Source of the DNA: Cryptomeria japonica
Lineage: Eukaryota > Streptophyta > Pinopsida > Cupressales > Cupressaceae
Assembly (NCBI RefSeq): GCF_030272615.1
Contig: NC_081407.1
Location: 144,218,897-144,282,896 of the forward strand
Length of the DNA: 64,000 bases
Direction of reading: 5' to 3'
In this document: positions 47,341 to 59,199 of the stretch, in pieces
Numbering within the stretch: position 1 is the stretch's first letter
Layout of the letters: each line of letters opens with the position of its first letter
The notes under the pieces: model-generated
The model's database searches: none
The model's input: only the letters and a program-made list of their open reading frames with translations
Told to the model about the DNA's origin: nothing
Position numbers and translations under genes: made by a program

Positions 47341-48058
47341 GGGGTTCCGGAGTTCCGAGATAGAGAGGGAAAGGGTCAAATAGAGAAGGGGAACTTCGGG
47401 GACCGGGGTCACCGTAGTTAGGGAACTTCGGGGACCGGAGTCACCGTAGTTGGACTAGGAACTTCGAAACCTGGGGGTTCTGGAGTTCCGGGGTTGAGGA
47501 CAAGGAACTTCGGAACCTTGGGGTTTCGGAGTTTCATGGTAGAGGACTAGGGAACTTTGGAACCTGAGGGTTCCGGAGTTCCGAGGTTGAAGACTAGGGA
47601 ACTTCGGAACCTGGGGGTTCCGGAGTTTCGGGGTTGAGGACAAGGAACTTCGGAACCTGGGGGTTCCGGAGTTCCGAGGGAGAGGACTAGGGAACTTCGG
47701 AACCTGGGGGTTCTGGAGTTCTGGGGTTGAAGGACTAGGGAACTTGGGAACCTGGGGGTTCTGGAGTTCCAGGGGAGGAGAACAGAAGAAAAGCTAAAGG
47801 AAGGAAGGGAACTTCGGAAACTTGGAGTTCCGGAGTTCCGGAGCAAGAAAGAAAGACGCTAAGGCAAAGAAACTCGAAACCTCGGGGTTTTGGAGTCCCG
47901 GAGAAGAGAAAGAGAGGGCCAAGGAACTTTCGACAAGGCAACACTTCAAACCATGATTTCACTGCTTTTCTCCTTGATCAACTGGGCAGCGCTGGTCCAT
48001 GGAACATATCTCTAATCGGTTCTCACTGATGGACCAAGGGTGTCATAAAATGACAACA
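47341..48058 (-). repeat. F2 5' LTR, right-hand part
   Basis: Begins with the GGGGT duplication (47341-47345) and continues the hairpin array to about 47920, then a unique end TGGACCAAGGGTGTCAT to ATGACAACA at 48058. Homologous to 12660-13519. In F2 sense this is the start of U3. Confidence 0.85.
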
Positions 48059-48063
48059 GTACT
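48059..48063. repeat. Right target-site duplication of F2 (GTACT)
   Basis: Exact copy of 7620-7624, immediately after the F2 CAACA end. Confidence 0.85.
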
Positions 48064-50061
48064 TATTGCTAATATTCTCAAAGGTTCATGGTGTTGTTTT
48101 AAGTTTTTTTAGAGGAGTTTTTGCTTCGCCATACAGCCTACCAGGAGCAAGCTTTACTATCTATCATTGCTGGTTAAAATTGTGCTGGGATTCGAACTCA
48201 TCATGGGCTATGTTTAGTGCTCTCCTCACACCTAGGCTACTTTGTTGAGATTAATTTTGAAGGATATTGCAGACTGATTTAATTTTTTGGAAGGGTTGTA
48301 CCATTGTCTTAGCTGGGCATGTGAACTAACTATCCTAAGCGATGCTCATTTATGACCTTTCATTTGCTTAACGGTGATGCCTTGTCCATTGCAAACAAGT
48401 GGCACTTGCTAGTTGGAACTTTTGGAGATTGGAGGTCAAATAAGAGGTCGTACAGCTACAAAAACCTGCTATAACAGAATTTCTAGACCTAGTGTGTGGA
48501 ATAGGGAAGACGATGCTTTCCTTTGGTGTCTCATACATGCTAGGAGGTTGGCATTTAGATGTATGATTGCCGGTTTGACACTTTGGGAGGCAGGTACCTT
48601 CATATAGAGTGTTCATTGGGCAGTTACCAGGTTAGCTGATGTATTTCCAGCGTTGCAAAACCCACCAGACCTGATCAAAAAATTAATTACTAGCAAAACA
48701 ATAACTTTCAAGCCCATTCCAATGCTTGGATCTTCACTCTAGCGGGGTATTTAGCAGTACTTCAGTGTTTGGTGTATTTTCATGCTTGTAGGGCTGATTT
48801 TGATATTGTATGAATCTCTGTTATTATCAAGATGTTATGTCAGTAATGTGACATGTATGGTATGGAAAGAAAATCTTGGGTAGGAGCACTGGTTTGGCTA
48901 TGTGTGTGTGTGTGTGTGTGTTCAAAATTATAAATTATAAAATTTTAAAAAAGTGATACTCATAATTGCAATAATTAGAATATTTAAATACCTCATATTC
49001 ATAATTTGCAAAACTGAAAATACTCTTAAATTTATAATTCAATCGTTTCTCAAATCAAAATGTCATTACACAATGAAAATTCAAAATTACAATCAATATT
49101 TAATAGTCTTCATATTGTTTTCCATCAAAAGCATCAAAGTCAACATTTGGTTCAACTTCATTTGAACCACAATCAATTGGAGTGCCACTCCCACTAGCTA
49201 TGTCACATGCAGAAGATGCATCATGTATAGAGACTTCTGCAAATTATGCAACTGTAGCATCTTAGCACACTCGGGACTTAGATCTTAATTCTTTGTCACA
49301 CTCTCATTATATTTAGGTGTATTATGTGACAAAAGACGAAGGTTAGAATGTACAAGACCAAATCCTCTACTTTTTTTGCACTCAAATGATCGTGCCTAAC
49401 CAAGTGGATGAAAGATTATGTACTCAAATTCCACTCAGCTGAAGAAGAGCTCACAATGTAATGTCCCCTATTTGTGAATGCTCTAATTTTGCCCTAAATC
49501 ACAATTACCAAGTGAAACACAAATAGGGTTAGATATGTCACTCACCTAATTGAGACCTTGAAAATAGGTTAGAAGCCATATATAACAATAACCCATAAAT
49601 ACATCTTCTTAATTAGGAGTCATTGAAAACATATATTAGAAATATAAATTTAATCATAAGATATCTTTACTCTATTTGGGAAACTCAACCATAGGGAAGC
49701 TAGGATAAGGTGACTTGATAGGGTTCCCTAGAGATCCTCTACCCTAGGCCCAAGAGTGGATATACTATCCCTCTTGGCCTCATGTGGCATGTGCCATCCA
49801 TTTGAGGTGGTGTACCTAGTGAGCTGTCCTATAACTATTCCCCTTCATCATGCCATCCATCTCCCACTTTCTATAATTTGGCTCCTTAGTTTATTGATCC
49901 ACCATGATAAAGGGTCAAGGATTATTCACAAATAGGGTGCCCTGGAAGTCCATTCCTTCTAAGCCCAAATCTAGTACCCCTTGTACGCCCTTGGCCTCAT
50001 GGGACTTCCCGGTCCACTACCATGAGGTGGTGTACCTAGAAGAGGACCCCAATGCCATTTT
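48064..50061. other. Host sequence with (TG)n tract and a TGTAATGTCCCC LTR head
   Basis: No gene recognised. A (TG)10 microsatellite is at 48901-48921. TGTAATGTCCCCTATTTG at 49457 resembles the LTR head at 6792 and suggests another old LTR, cut at 50061 by solo LTR D. An open frame at 48413-48607 has no recognisable motif. Confidence 0.4.
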
Positions 50062-50919
50062 TATTGATGTGTTTTTAGACACAATCTAACACAGAATAAA
50101 ATACCCAAAAGTATATTATCCTCTCTTGAACAAAGTTACTCAAATGTTGAAGATTAGCTTAAGGATCACTTGAGAGAACTTCGAGGTTCATAAATGTCGG
50201 ATCACGATGTGTGGATAAGCACAGTTGGTCGTTGTGATTGTTGTTCCTTCAAGGGGCCTTACATAACTTCTTAGAATATGAATGCTCAATCTTCAAGGAA
50301 TGGTTTCTTCGAATGATATTCAATGAAGCTCTTTCCTACTACTACTAGATGTTTATCAAAAAATTGCAAAAGATGAGAGTTGAGAGATGCTAAGCTATTC
50401 CTAAGAATGGATGGATGAAAGACTATTCAAGTGAAACTCTACTAGTCTTAGTGTTGCCATGCAAGAACAACTCCAAAACTAGTGCAATCTTCCAAGGACA
50501 TTCAAAGATTTTCAAATCGCTACTAAGCATAGACACCATCAATTGAATGCATATCCATGATTAAGCAACAATTGAACTTAAGCACTTTCAATAATTTCAG
50601 TTGACCACGCAAGGCGCACTTACAATCAGCAAGAGGCTAGTGGTATGGATTATGAGTTCCACAATAAATCATATGCAACATTCCATCATTCAATCTAAAC
50701 ACTTAAATTAATATCAAAGATTGATTTGAGATGATGTAAAACCATGCAAGAAGCTTCAAGGATTGAATAGAAACACCATAACTTCAATGTTTTATTAACC
50801 CAACAGCAAAGTAGCAACAATTCTTCAACTCCTCCTCTTATCTCTCTTGAACTCTAATATCTATCTCTTGTAGCTAAAATCTATTATTATTATTCTTTTC
50901 AAATGAAATGAGTGGGAGT

Positions 50920-51008
50920 TTATATAGCACTACCAAATACAATGAAGGGCCGAGATCAAATGAAGATCAAGGGCCAAGATTTTGCCACCTAAACACTAAT
51001 TAGGGTTT
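50920..51008 (-). promoter_or_regulatory. LTR D core promoter: telobox palindrome (one change) plus TATA box
   Basis: AAACACTAATTAGGGTTT (50991-51008) differs at one base from the palindrome of the other LTRs. CTATATAA is at 50920-50927, again 64 bases away. Minus sense. Confidence 0.6.
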
Positions 51009-53614
51009 GATACAAATAAAACCCTATCAAGATAAACATTATCATGATATCAACCAATGAGAAAGTGACATGAGTTGGCAAAAAAATAGAGGAAGCCTCC
51101 TCCATTAGGAAAATGAGCTGCCACATAGGATCATAACAAACTATCATCTAGAACTTTGTTCCCTCTCTCCTCTTTCCTGGCATATTCAATGAATCTGGTC
51201 GTCATGCCTTCTATCTCAGTTATTGGAATTTCTGGTAGATTCTTCAATTGTTCTTCCAAGTGAATGACTTCCTCAAAGGATGTGACAATGGAAGCTTCCC
51301 ATTCAGGCTCAAGATCTTTTATCTTGCTAGCAAGTACCATGAATTTATGCATATCCTCTAATTGCTTTTCAGTGATCATTCCATCAGTCCCATGGAAGAC
51401 GACTTTTATTCTTTCCTCTAACTCCTTGGCGTCTATAATCGTGCCAGGATCAATCTTCCTCTCCAAGACGATTTGTGCTACTTCCACTATTTTATCATGA
51501 ATGAGGTGCATAGCATCTTGAACTTGACTGCATCCATTGCTAATGTCTTCAAATACAACCTTCTTCGTACGAAGTAGGCTACTCCAATGTATAAAGCTCG
51601 GTGTAGGTCCATCTTTCATTATCTTCTCTTTCACCAAAACTTCTCTAGATGTCTTCCTCATTTCTTGTAGGACGAGGATAGTGATGTCTCTAGTGTAGAC
51701 AAATGCATCAAAGGCCTCTATGAGAGCATGAGTTCCTTCAAGAACTTTTATAACTCTGCCAAGAGTCTTCATCATATCTCTTACAAACTTATTCACCTTT
51801 GTGAAAGATTTTTCTATCCAGGTATCCATCAACTGTGTGGAATTCCTTATCTTTTCCATATGATCCATTGATTTGGCGGGAAGCAAAGGCGATGGTGTAA
51901 CTCCTGGATCGTGTTGCCTCAACGGTTCCTTGAACAGTTGGAAGTAGTTTCTCCATGCACTTATCTCTTTTTCTAACTTCTTATTCTTCTCCGCTTCCAT
52001 TCTAAGCATATCATTGAGTGTCTTCACTGAATCATTCACATCACCTATGGCTTGCTCCAGATTAATTGGACCTAGATCAATAGTCTCCATATCATACTCT
52101 TCCGCAGTGATTTCATCTTCATATTTGTCAACCATCAGAGTAGCTATTTGTATCTTCTGGGAGCCTAAATCATCTCTTATCACCTTAGACATCTTCATGG
52201 CTTTCTTCTTTTCGATAATTTCTTTAGTGCGACTTAGAAGGCTATCCAAGTCACATATTGATTCTTCATCAATTGCTATCACCTCTCTAGCAAGCCGCTC
52301 CTTAAGCCATGTAGGGATAGATGATCTTCCTTCTCCCACTTGTGTCTTTTCGTTCAGCAGTTCATCTCTAGGAGGGGAAGTTGCCTCATCATCCCTTTCT
52401 CCTTCATCTTCATCATTCACTTGAATGTGAGGAGCGAGATCCCTTTGATCTTGTGATATCTTTTCCTTGCCTTTGTCATTCTGAACTGTAGACTCTATTG
52501 ATTCGTCCACTGCATGACTCAATTCCTTATTGATTCTTTTCTCTTCATGTCTTTCATTATGATTTATATCTTCTTCACGCCTAGAGGAAGTGCTGGAAGG
52601 ATGACCGGAATTTGACTTTGGTTTCTTTCTTGATGCTTCTTTCTCTTTATGATCATCCTTTCTCTTTGAACCCTTGGAATGAGTTGATTGAGAAGCACTT
52701 CCACTTGCACTTGCATCTTCTTCATCATCTACTCTTGTCTCTAGGTTGAATGTCATAGTCATATTTTGCTCTTTCAACTTTTGGTGTTGGATGTCTATCG
52801 ATCTGCAAGTGTAATCCAATACTTGTTTCATCAACTCCTTCAAATCTACGACTTCCATTTCAACCCAATTAATCTTGATCTTTGTTGTTGTCTGTTTTAT
52901 CATCTACCAAACATTAGAATAGGATACCCGAAGGTATTCTATCCTCTCCTGAAAAATCACTACTGATTCCAAGGTCTATATGTGCGAACAAGCGACTTCA
53001 GTGGAATAGCTTCTTGGGTAGTGTATGCTGAAATTTCAAGGGGGACTTACGTTTAACAAGTATCTTGAACTGCTGGACTTAGATGGATTTAGCAATTTTA
53101 GGCTCTTCTTTTTTGGGTGGGAATTTTCTGGGATTTAGAATTTCAAAAGAAAGGGAAAAAGGGATAGGGTTTGAGAAGACTAATCTAATCCTACGAATTC
53201 TGGAGACGGTATCAATTGGGTGCTCTCGAGAAACCAAACCTTGCTTCGCCACACTAGGGACAACTACACAAGGCCGGTGCAATCTCCAATGGGTTGTGCT
53301 TATGATCAAGATGTTGGGATGCACAGAGGATGGGCTCAGACTAACTTTGCACGGTAGAGTGGAAATCATCCATTTACCAAAAGTATGAGCGGAGATACAC
53401 CATCAATTGACACTTATAAAATCCTTCATTCAAATTAACAACAATGAAAGCAAATCTAAATTAATTCTAACTAAGTGTTGAGGAAATTGAAACCATGCAA
53501 ATCATTCAAACAATAGCGATTACAAAGCAGCGCACATGCAATATATTATCTGGAAATGACCTTAAGCAACAATACATCAAAAACCTCACACCCTCCAAAT
53601 GAGAGGAGGTAGCC

Positions 53615-53703
53615 TTATATAGTTTCTCAAAAATAAATGAACGATCGAGATCAAACAGTGATGAAGGGCCCATATTGAAAGCTACAAACCCTAATTAGGG
53701 TTT
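53615..53703 (-). promoter_or_regulatory. LTR C core promoter: inverted telobox palindrome plus TATA box
   Basis: Palindrome at 53686-53703, CTATATAA at 53615-53622, 64 bases apart, minus sense, identical in form to the F1 3' LTR. Confidence 0.65.
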
Positions 53704-55254
53704 CCCAAAACTAACTACCCTCGACCAATGAGAAAATTACATTTGGGACACTTGTCCTTCTTGCTAAAAATGAACCATCAATGAAAATAGAAGGTTGTTG
53801 CATTGTGAAGTGTGCCCTTCTAGAAGCTTTTGGATAAGCAGGTTCATCGAACCTGGACATGCTGACTTGGAGCGATCTAATTGGTTGGAAGATGACGAGG
53901 CGCCACCTCAACATGTTGAATGTCTTCCTTGAATTTTCCAATTTGTGTCAAGAAATTGTCTGAGTATGGAAATTTGATTCCTTCTTGTCACCATTTGATT
54001 CTGCTTGGGAGCTTGTCTTTTTTTAATTTCTTCAGGAGATGAAATCCTTCAAGAAGTTGGAAATTTATTTAACTTTTCCATATTTTCACTACGTCTGAGA
54101 ACTTTTCTTTCTTAATACCTTGAGATTCTTTCAAGTGCCTCGAATTTGGAGAAGCAATCTCTTCGCGAAGTATTTCTCATACTTAGCCAAATTTTGGCCC
54201 TCTCTATGCTCGGACGAACCTTGCTCGTGCTCTCGTCTTCAATTCTGAATTTGGCTTGAAACTCCATTTGTGTTTTCTGTGACGATCTTGCCTTCAACTG
54301 CCAATTTATGTTGCGTGGGAGGAGGGTAAAAAGCTCTAGATAACCTCTTGCAAATATAAAATGATGGGATCAATTTGTTCAGACATTCCCTGTGATCATG
54401 CCCTCCTTCTTGATACCCTGAAGTTTGGAGAAGAATTTCTCCATGCCTTCATCATAACTGGGGAAACTGGAATTTTCTTTGTGAAACATTTCCCATACTT
54501 AGCCAAATTTTGGCTATCTTCACGCTCGGATGAACCTTGCCCGTGAACTTGTCCTCAATCTTTCGTTTGGCTTGAAACTCCAGTTGCGATCTCTATGATG
54601 ACCCCGCTTCTATTTCCTCCTACGACTTGTAAAACCAAAGGAAAATAAGTTAGAAATCTATCTTGGATTAAGGAAAATCGAGGCTACAAATGGCTAAGTG
54701 TCAGAAAATTTCATCTTATACTTAGCCATAAAAAACTTGAAATTTCTTTTGAAAAACCTTTCAATCTCAAGGATGGTCGTGATCATAAATCAACACTGAG
54801 TGTCATAGCTTTGAAAAACTTTCTTACTTAGCCAAAAAAAATGATTTTCTTTCTCCAAAATTTTCGAAAAATCATTTATTAAATTCTGGAAAATATTCAG
54901 AAAAAATCCATAAATTTGTATCATGAATTTAGTTTGACCTTCGAATGGATAGAAGTAGGGCTAGAATTTTCTCAAGAACACTTAGAAAATTCAGAAAAGG
55001 TTCAATAATTCTTCTTCGTACTAGTTGTCTTTCTCCAAAAATCTGTGGAACTTTTATCAAAAAAGTTATTCAACTTCCAGCAATATCCGAAACTTTCTCC
55101 AGATGATCTTCAAACTGAAATACTTTACTAAGCTCTCCTTAGTAACTTCGAACTTGTTGGTGTAGAAATGAAGTTTGCAATGAAGTATTTGTAAATAAAA
55201 TTAAATCCTCGATTAGATGGTTAAGTCAAGGTGAAGTTTGAGGGCATCTTCCCA

Positions 55255-55735
55255 AGACATGGCGGACTTTTGCTGGTCTTCAACATAGCGGACTTCTAGA
55301 AGCTCTCTATCATCTCCTTTTGGATAGGGCATAGTTTTGATGCTACCTCCACCAAGGCGGACTTTGGTGTTACCTTTTCAACATTTGAAGGCCTAGGGCG
55401 GAGTTTTCACAAGGCTCTTCATCATCATACTTAGTATCTTGGGCGGACTTTGAAGACTTCTCCAACATGGGCGGACTTTTGGAGACTCTCCCTTGGGCTG
55501 ACTTTGGTGACTCTTCATCAAGAGCGGACTTCTAACTTAACCTCTATATGGCGGACTTTATGGACGTCACCATCATCTTGCTAGGATAGGGCGGACTTTT
55601 GAGTGTTGGCCAAGGCGACTTGCACACCATCATGGGCGGACTTTTCACTACCTCCTCAAGGCGGACTTTAGGCATCTCTCAACATAGGGCGGAGTTTAGA
55701 GCTCTCTCTTCAAGGCGGACTTTTTGAAGGCTCTC
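55255..55735 (-). repeat. GGCGGACTTT array in LTR C
   Basis: About 15 units, more diverged and more tightly spaced than in F1. Some read GGCGGAGTTT. Confidence 0.75.
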
Positions 55736-56004
55736 AAGAGGGAGGACTCTATATGAAATATAACATTTAAGTATATGTCTTTTCTCTTTCTTATACTTTA
55801 AGTTATATTTCATATATATTGTCAGGGTGTTTGAGAGTGGTTTCAGATCTCTAGGACTAATAATGCAAAATCTAGTTTTTGGAGGATTCTCCAATTTTCC
55901 AGACTTAGTCAAATTTCAGGATCAGGATGACATTCTAGACTTAGCCAAATTTCAAGACATTTGAGGATCAGTTTGATTTTTCGAGCTGATTATCCTTTGA
56001 ATGT

Positions 56005-56495
56005 GCCATGACCCCCTAAATTATAGGAACTTAGCTTTTTGGGTCAAAACTTGAAAATTTTCGATCACGATCGGAGCAGGTCAGTGGTATCAGTGCAAAC
56101 CCTAGGTTCCCATCCCGAAAAAGCAAAAAGCCTAAAATCTAGGGATTTAGCTTTTTAGGTCAAAACTTGGAATTTTTGAGTCCCGATCGAAGCTGGTCAG
56201 TGGTGTAAGTGTAAACCCTAGGTTCGCATCCCGAAAAAGCAAAAAGCAGGGATCCCTAAAATCTAGGGATTTAGCTTTTTAGGTCAAAACTTGGAATTTT
56301 TGAGTTTCGGTTGAAGCTGGTCAGTGGTGTAAGTGCAAACCCCAGATTCGCATCCTAAAAATGCAAAAAGCAGTATGATCCCTAAAATCTAGAGATTTGG
56401 TTTTTTAGGTCAAAACTTGGAATTTTTGAGTTCCAATCGAAGCTGATCAGTGGTGCAAGTGTGAACCCTAGGTTCACATCCCAAAAAAGCAAAAA
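56005..56495 (-). repeat. 117-bp-type tandem repeat in LTR C, about four units
   Basis: Unit starts near 56005, 56122, 56239 and 56361, ending near 56489. The spacing grows where short insertions (GCAGGGATCC) occur. Each has a form of AAACCCTAGGTT. Confidence 0.75.
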
Positions 56496-59199
56496 ACAGG
56501 CATCCCTAAAAAATAGGAAAAACTTTCTAAAAATAGCCATACCGGGGATCGGGCTGAAAATGCCAAAAACAAAACTTCCTAAAAATAGGAAAAAGCAAAA
56601 AAAGCAAACTTTCTAAAAATAGAAAGTTGTCCAAATTCGTCCAAATCAATTGCAATCTTCGTCCTTTGGCCTTTCTAGGCACTTTGACGGCATCCGGACT
56701 CTGGTATCACTTGGCTTGCAAAAACTAGCTTTCAATCTCTAGGACTTGAACCGTTCAAAACTGAGCAAGGCTTGGCAAAATTGAAGCGGAAGGCCACGAG
56801 ACACTAACAAAAACCCTAGAAAGCAGGAAAAGAGAGGGTCCCCATTTGCAATGGGGCGATGTGTGAAAAAGGTCACAACAATCTCCTTGCTTTCTTTCCC
56901 ATAGGCAGGTTGGAGATATTTGCTGCTATCATGTGCTTGATCGGCAACACTAAATATCTTGCACTTCTAGATGAAATCAAGAGGTAGCTTGGAATGCATC
57001 TTTTTCTTCACTTCTAAGTCATCTTGAACATTCATCCAATAGTCTTCTAACTGTCATTTGTGCTTATACTTCTTCTCTGCTATTCCCCTCACATTGTCAT
57101 AGGGATGGAAGTTATCTCTAGGGGTGAATGGGGCGAGTGAGTAGAGAGATAACTCCTCTTCGGCGTTTTCGGCTGCTTGTAGGGAAGGACAAACTTCAAT
57201 TGAATCACCAAGTGAAATAGGATAAGAAATATTGGATCCATGTTTGTGCCAATATGCCTTAACATATGTTGCTAACTGTCTCACCACCTCAAGTAGCACT
57301 ATCATGTCTGTCGAATAGCATGGGAACATGTATGGAAGAGAAGGACATCCTTGAATCCTGATGTATGTGAACTTCGGAAATTAAACGAACCATGCACCAT
57401 ATTGTTGAATCAATGCTTGCGCTACTGGAGATAGCCTTTGATGGGTTCCATCTTGAAGGGTCCTCGCGATATGAATAGGGAAGGCATCATTGACCCTCCT
57501 ATAGTGATGCTTTGTTGGATGGTGTAGCTGTGGATATGCTTCACATGCTCTTATCTCTCCGGGTCCTCTTCCAACTACACCCCTATACATCAGTCCAGCA
57601 TATTCATAATTCCTCGCAAGAAAGTATATGACATAGGAGCTCATGTTGAATGTCGTAGTGCGGTTTAGTCTTTTCAGTTGAACATCCAAGTTTTGTTGAT
57701 GAGTCTCGCCCAATTGATTGTATCTTTACCATTGGTGACTGTTTCTATGAAGAACATCCAATTCTCAAAGTAGAATGCTTGTGGTGCACCTACAAGTCGA
57801 TTGAGTAGAGTTATGAAATCTCTGAATTCCTCCTTGAAATCAACTCTATGTGGCCTACTAGGCATCTTGCTTTTGTCGAGTCTAGTCTTCAATAGCCAAT
57901 ATTTGTTGATAATCTTCAAACATGCTTCAGGATCATCATCATAGACTGATTTAGCTCCTTCTATGCTCTTGTAGATCATGTCTCTCGGCTCAGGCAAGTG
58001 GAAGGTTTCACTAATGGCAGTTTCTGAAAGGTATGCAAGCACTCTTCCATCTTTCACTATTGTCCTCGTGTGAGAATCGTAATGTCTAGCACATTCAACC
58101 ATCAACTCGTAGCATTGAATTGCGGGAGGGGAGCCAGTTGCTTTCACTATTCCACTATCTATCATCTTCCTTGTTGTCAAAGTAGGTTTGCTTGTGTACA
58201 ACGAGCTCCTGTACTTCTTGAGATCAAATTTCCCAAGGTTTGTGTCTCCTACATTGCTCCAATGAGATGTGATCTTGGTCTCCAATGCATCGCTCTTCGA
58301 ATCTTCCTTGATGAGTGCTTGATGAGTTCCAGCTCCACTAGGCTTAGGTGCCGCCATTCTTCACCTATAAGAGTTGTGTATTATGGTGAAGAGTGTGCAA
58401 AATGTTAATTTTAAGCCTATTAGACCTTAGGAATGATAGTGAATAGCTTATGATATTGATTCAAATCTATCTTAAGCTCAACCAAATTTAAAAGTGCACA
58501 TTTGATATGATTGATTCCCTTATTTCAGTATATCTATCTGCACATTAGCCTTCAAAATTCATGATGCTGACAGGTCTAATTTCAACAAAAAAGATCAAGA
58601 ATTAGTATAAATCAGACCTGCACCTATTGCACATACCTCTGAATTTTTTGATGATTTCACCTTATATTGATGCACTTGATCAAAGGATGTGACAGAGAAT
58701 ACTCAGCAAGCCTACTGATGTCGAAGGTGAGTAGATGAATTCGCTTCACACCTAATCAAGTTCACTCTCCTTTTGATAAATTTCACTGTTGTATGATGAA
58801 GTTCGCTTCTCTTGCAGTCAATATTCACTTCTTTTGTTGAGCAAATATGAATGAATTGTATGCTCTTCGGTCAGATTTGCTGTTGATGCTGATTGAATTT
58901 GCTGTCAAATTTGCTGATGATACTGATTGGAATCGCCGATCTGCTCTTGAAACTTGCAGTTGGAGAAGGAATTTGTTTTGAATTGGTGATTAAATGATTG
59001 TTTTGATCCTCCTTATATAGGCGCTTCAAGAGGGAGATGTGTCTTTTGGGTGAAGGCCGACTTAGTTTTAAGTAAATAAAATTTAAATTGTCTCCCTTTA
59101 AATAGCCGACTCACCACTTTTAAAAATTTTCCCTTTTTGAATTTTAAATTATAGTTTTGACACCAAAAATATGTTTGAATAGTGCTTGTGACAGCCAAA

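Larger units (their letters stand above)
7625..48058 (-). mobile_element. F2: complete non-autonomous LTR retrotransposon, interrupted by nested elements
   Basis: Both LTRs read TGTTATCACAAAAGC at the left and ...CATAAAATGACAACA at the right. They are found at 7625-13519 and 15969-48058. After subtracting nested elements and their duplications the LTRs are about 1,931 and 1,918 bp. The interior is 13520-15968, about 2.45 kb. Minus sense is inferred from a primer-binding-like site beside the right LTR (15947-15963), minus-strand TATA boxes in both LTRs, and the long minus-strand frame inside. There is no RT, RNase H or integrase, so the element must have been moved in trans. In a 300-base stretch compared by eye (12001-12300 against 16381-16680) the LTRs differ at six sites, all transitions. 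Confidence 0.85.
52878..56885 (-). mobile_element. Solo LTR C with near-matching target duplication ATCTT/ATCTC
   Basis: The LTR is 52883-56880 (3,998 bp), TGTTGTTGTCTG...GGTCACAACA, flanked by ATCTT and ATCTC. It splits the D gene, and the two halves join in register across it. Its first 0.8 kb match the F1 LTRs, its middle (about 53705-54000) matches LTR E, and its tail from about 54650 matches the F1 tails. It lacks the U3 gene. Minus sense. Confidence 0.8.
51131..58357 (-). pseudogene. U3-encoded gene, copy D (interrupted by solo LTR C), unknown function
   Basis: It starts MAAPKPSGAGTHQ at 58357 and reads to 56881, is cut by LTR C, and resumes at 52882 to the stop at 51131: about 1,075 codons, as in copy A. 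It is collinear with F1's gene but diverged (VGDTNLGKFDLKKY for ISDTNLGHINMREF; IPTWLKERLAREV for IPDWLRARIKAKV; DEITAEEYDMETIDLG for DNVTADDYKITTLEMG). The C-terminal 583 codons are open throughout, with a lysine/serine-rich linker and long charged helices. The N-terminal half has a frame change near 57690 and stops at 57381, near 57054 and near 57000. Domain identity unknown. Confidence 0.6.

Noticed and set aside
48413-48607. Possible LINE zinc-binding fragment
   Set aside because: It lacks the cysteine/histidine pattern seen at 264-686 and the frame is short.
53083-53388. Open frame in R-U5 of LTR C (also 41355-41576)
   Set aside because: Non-coding R-U5 sequence; the frame is not kept between LTR copies.
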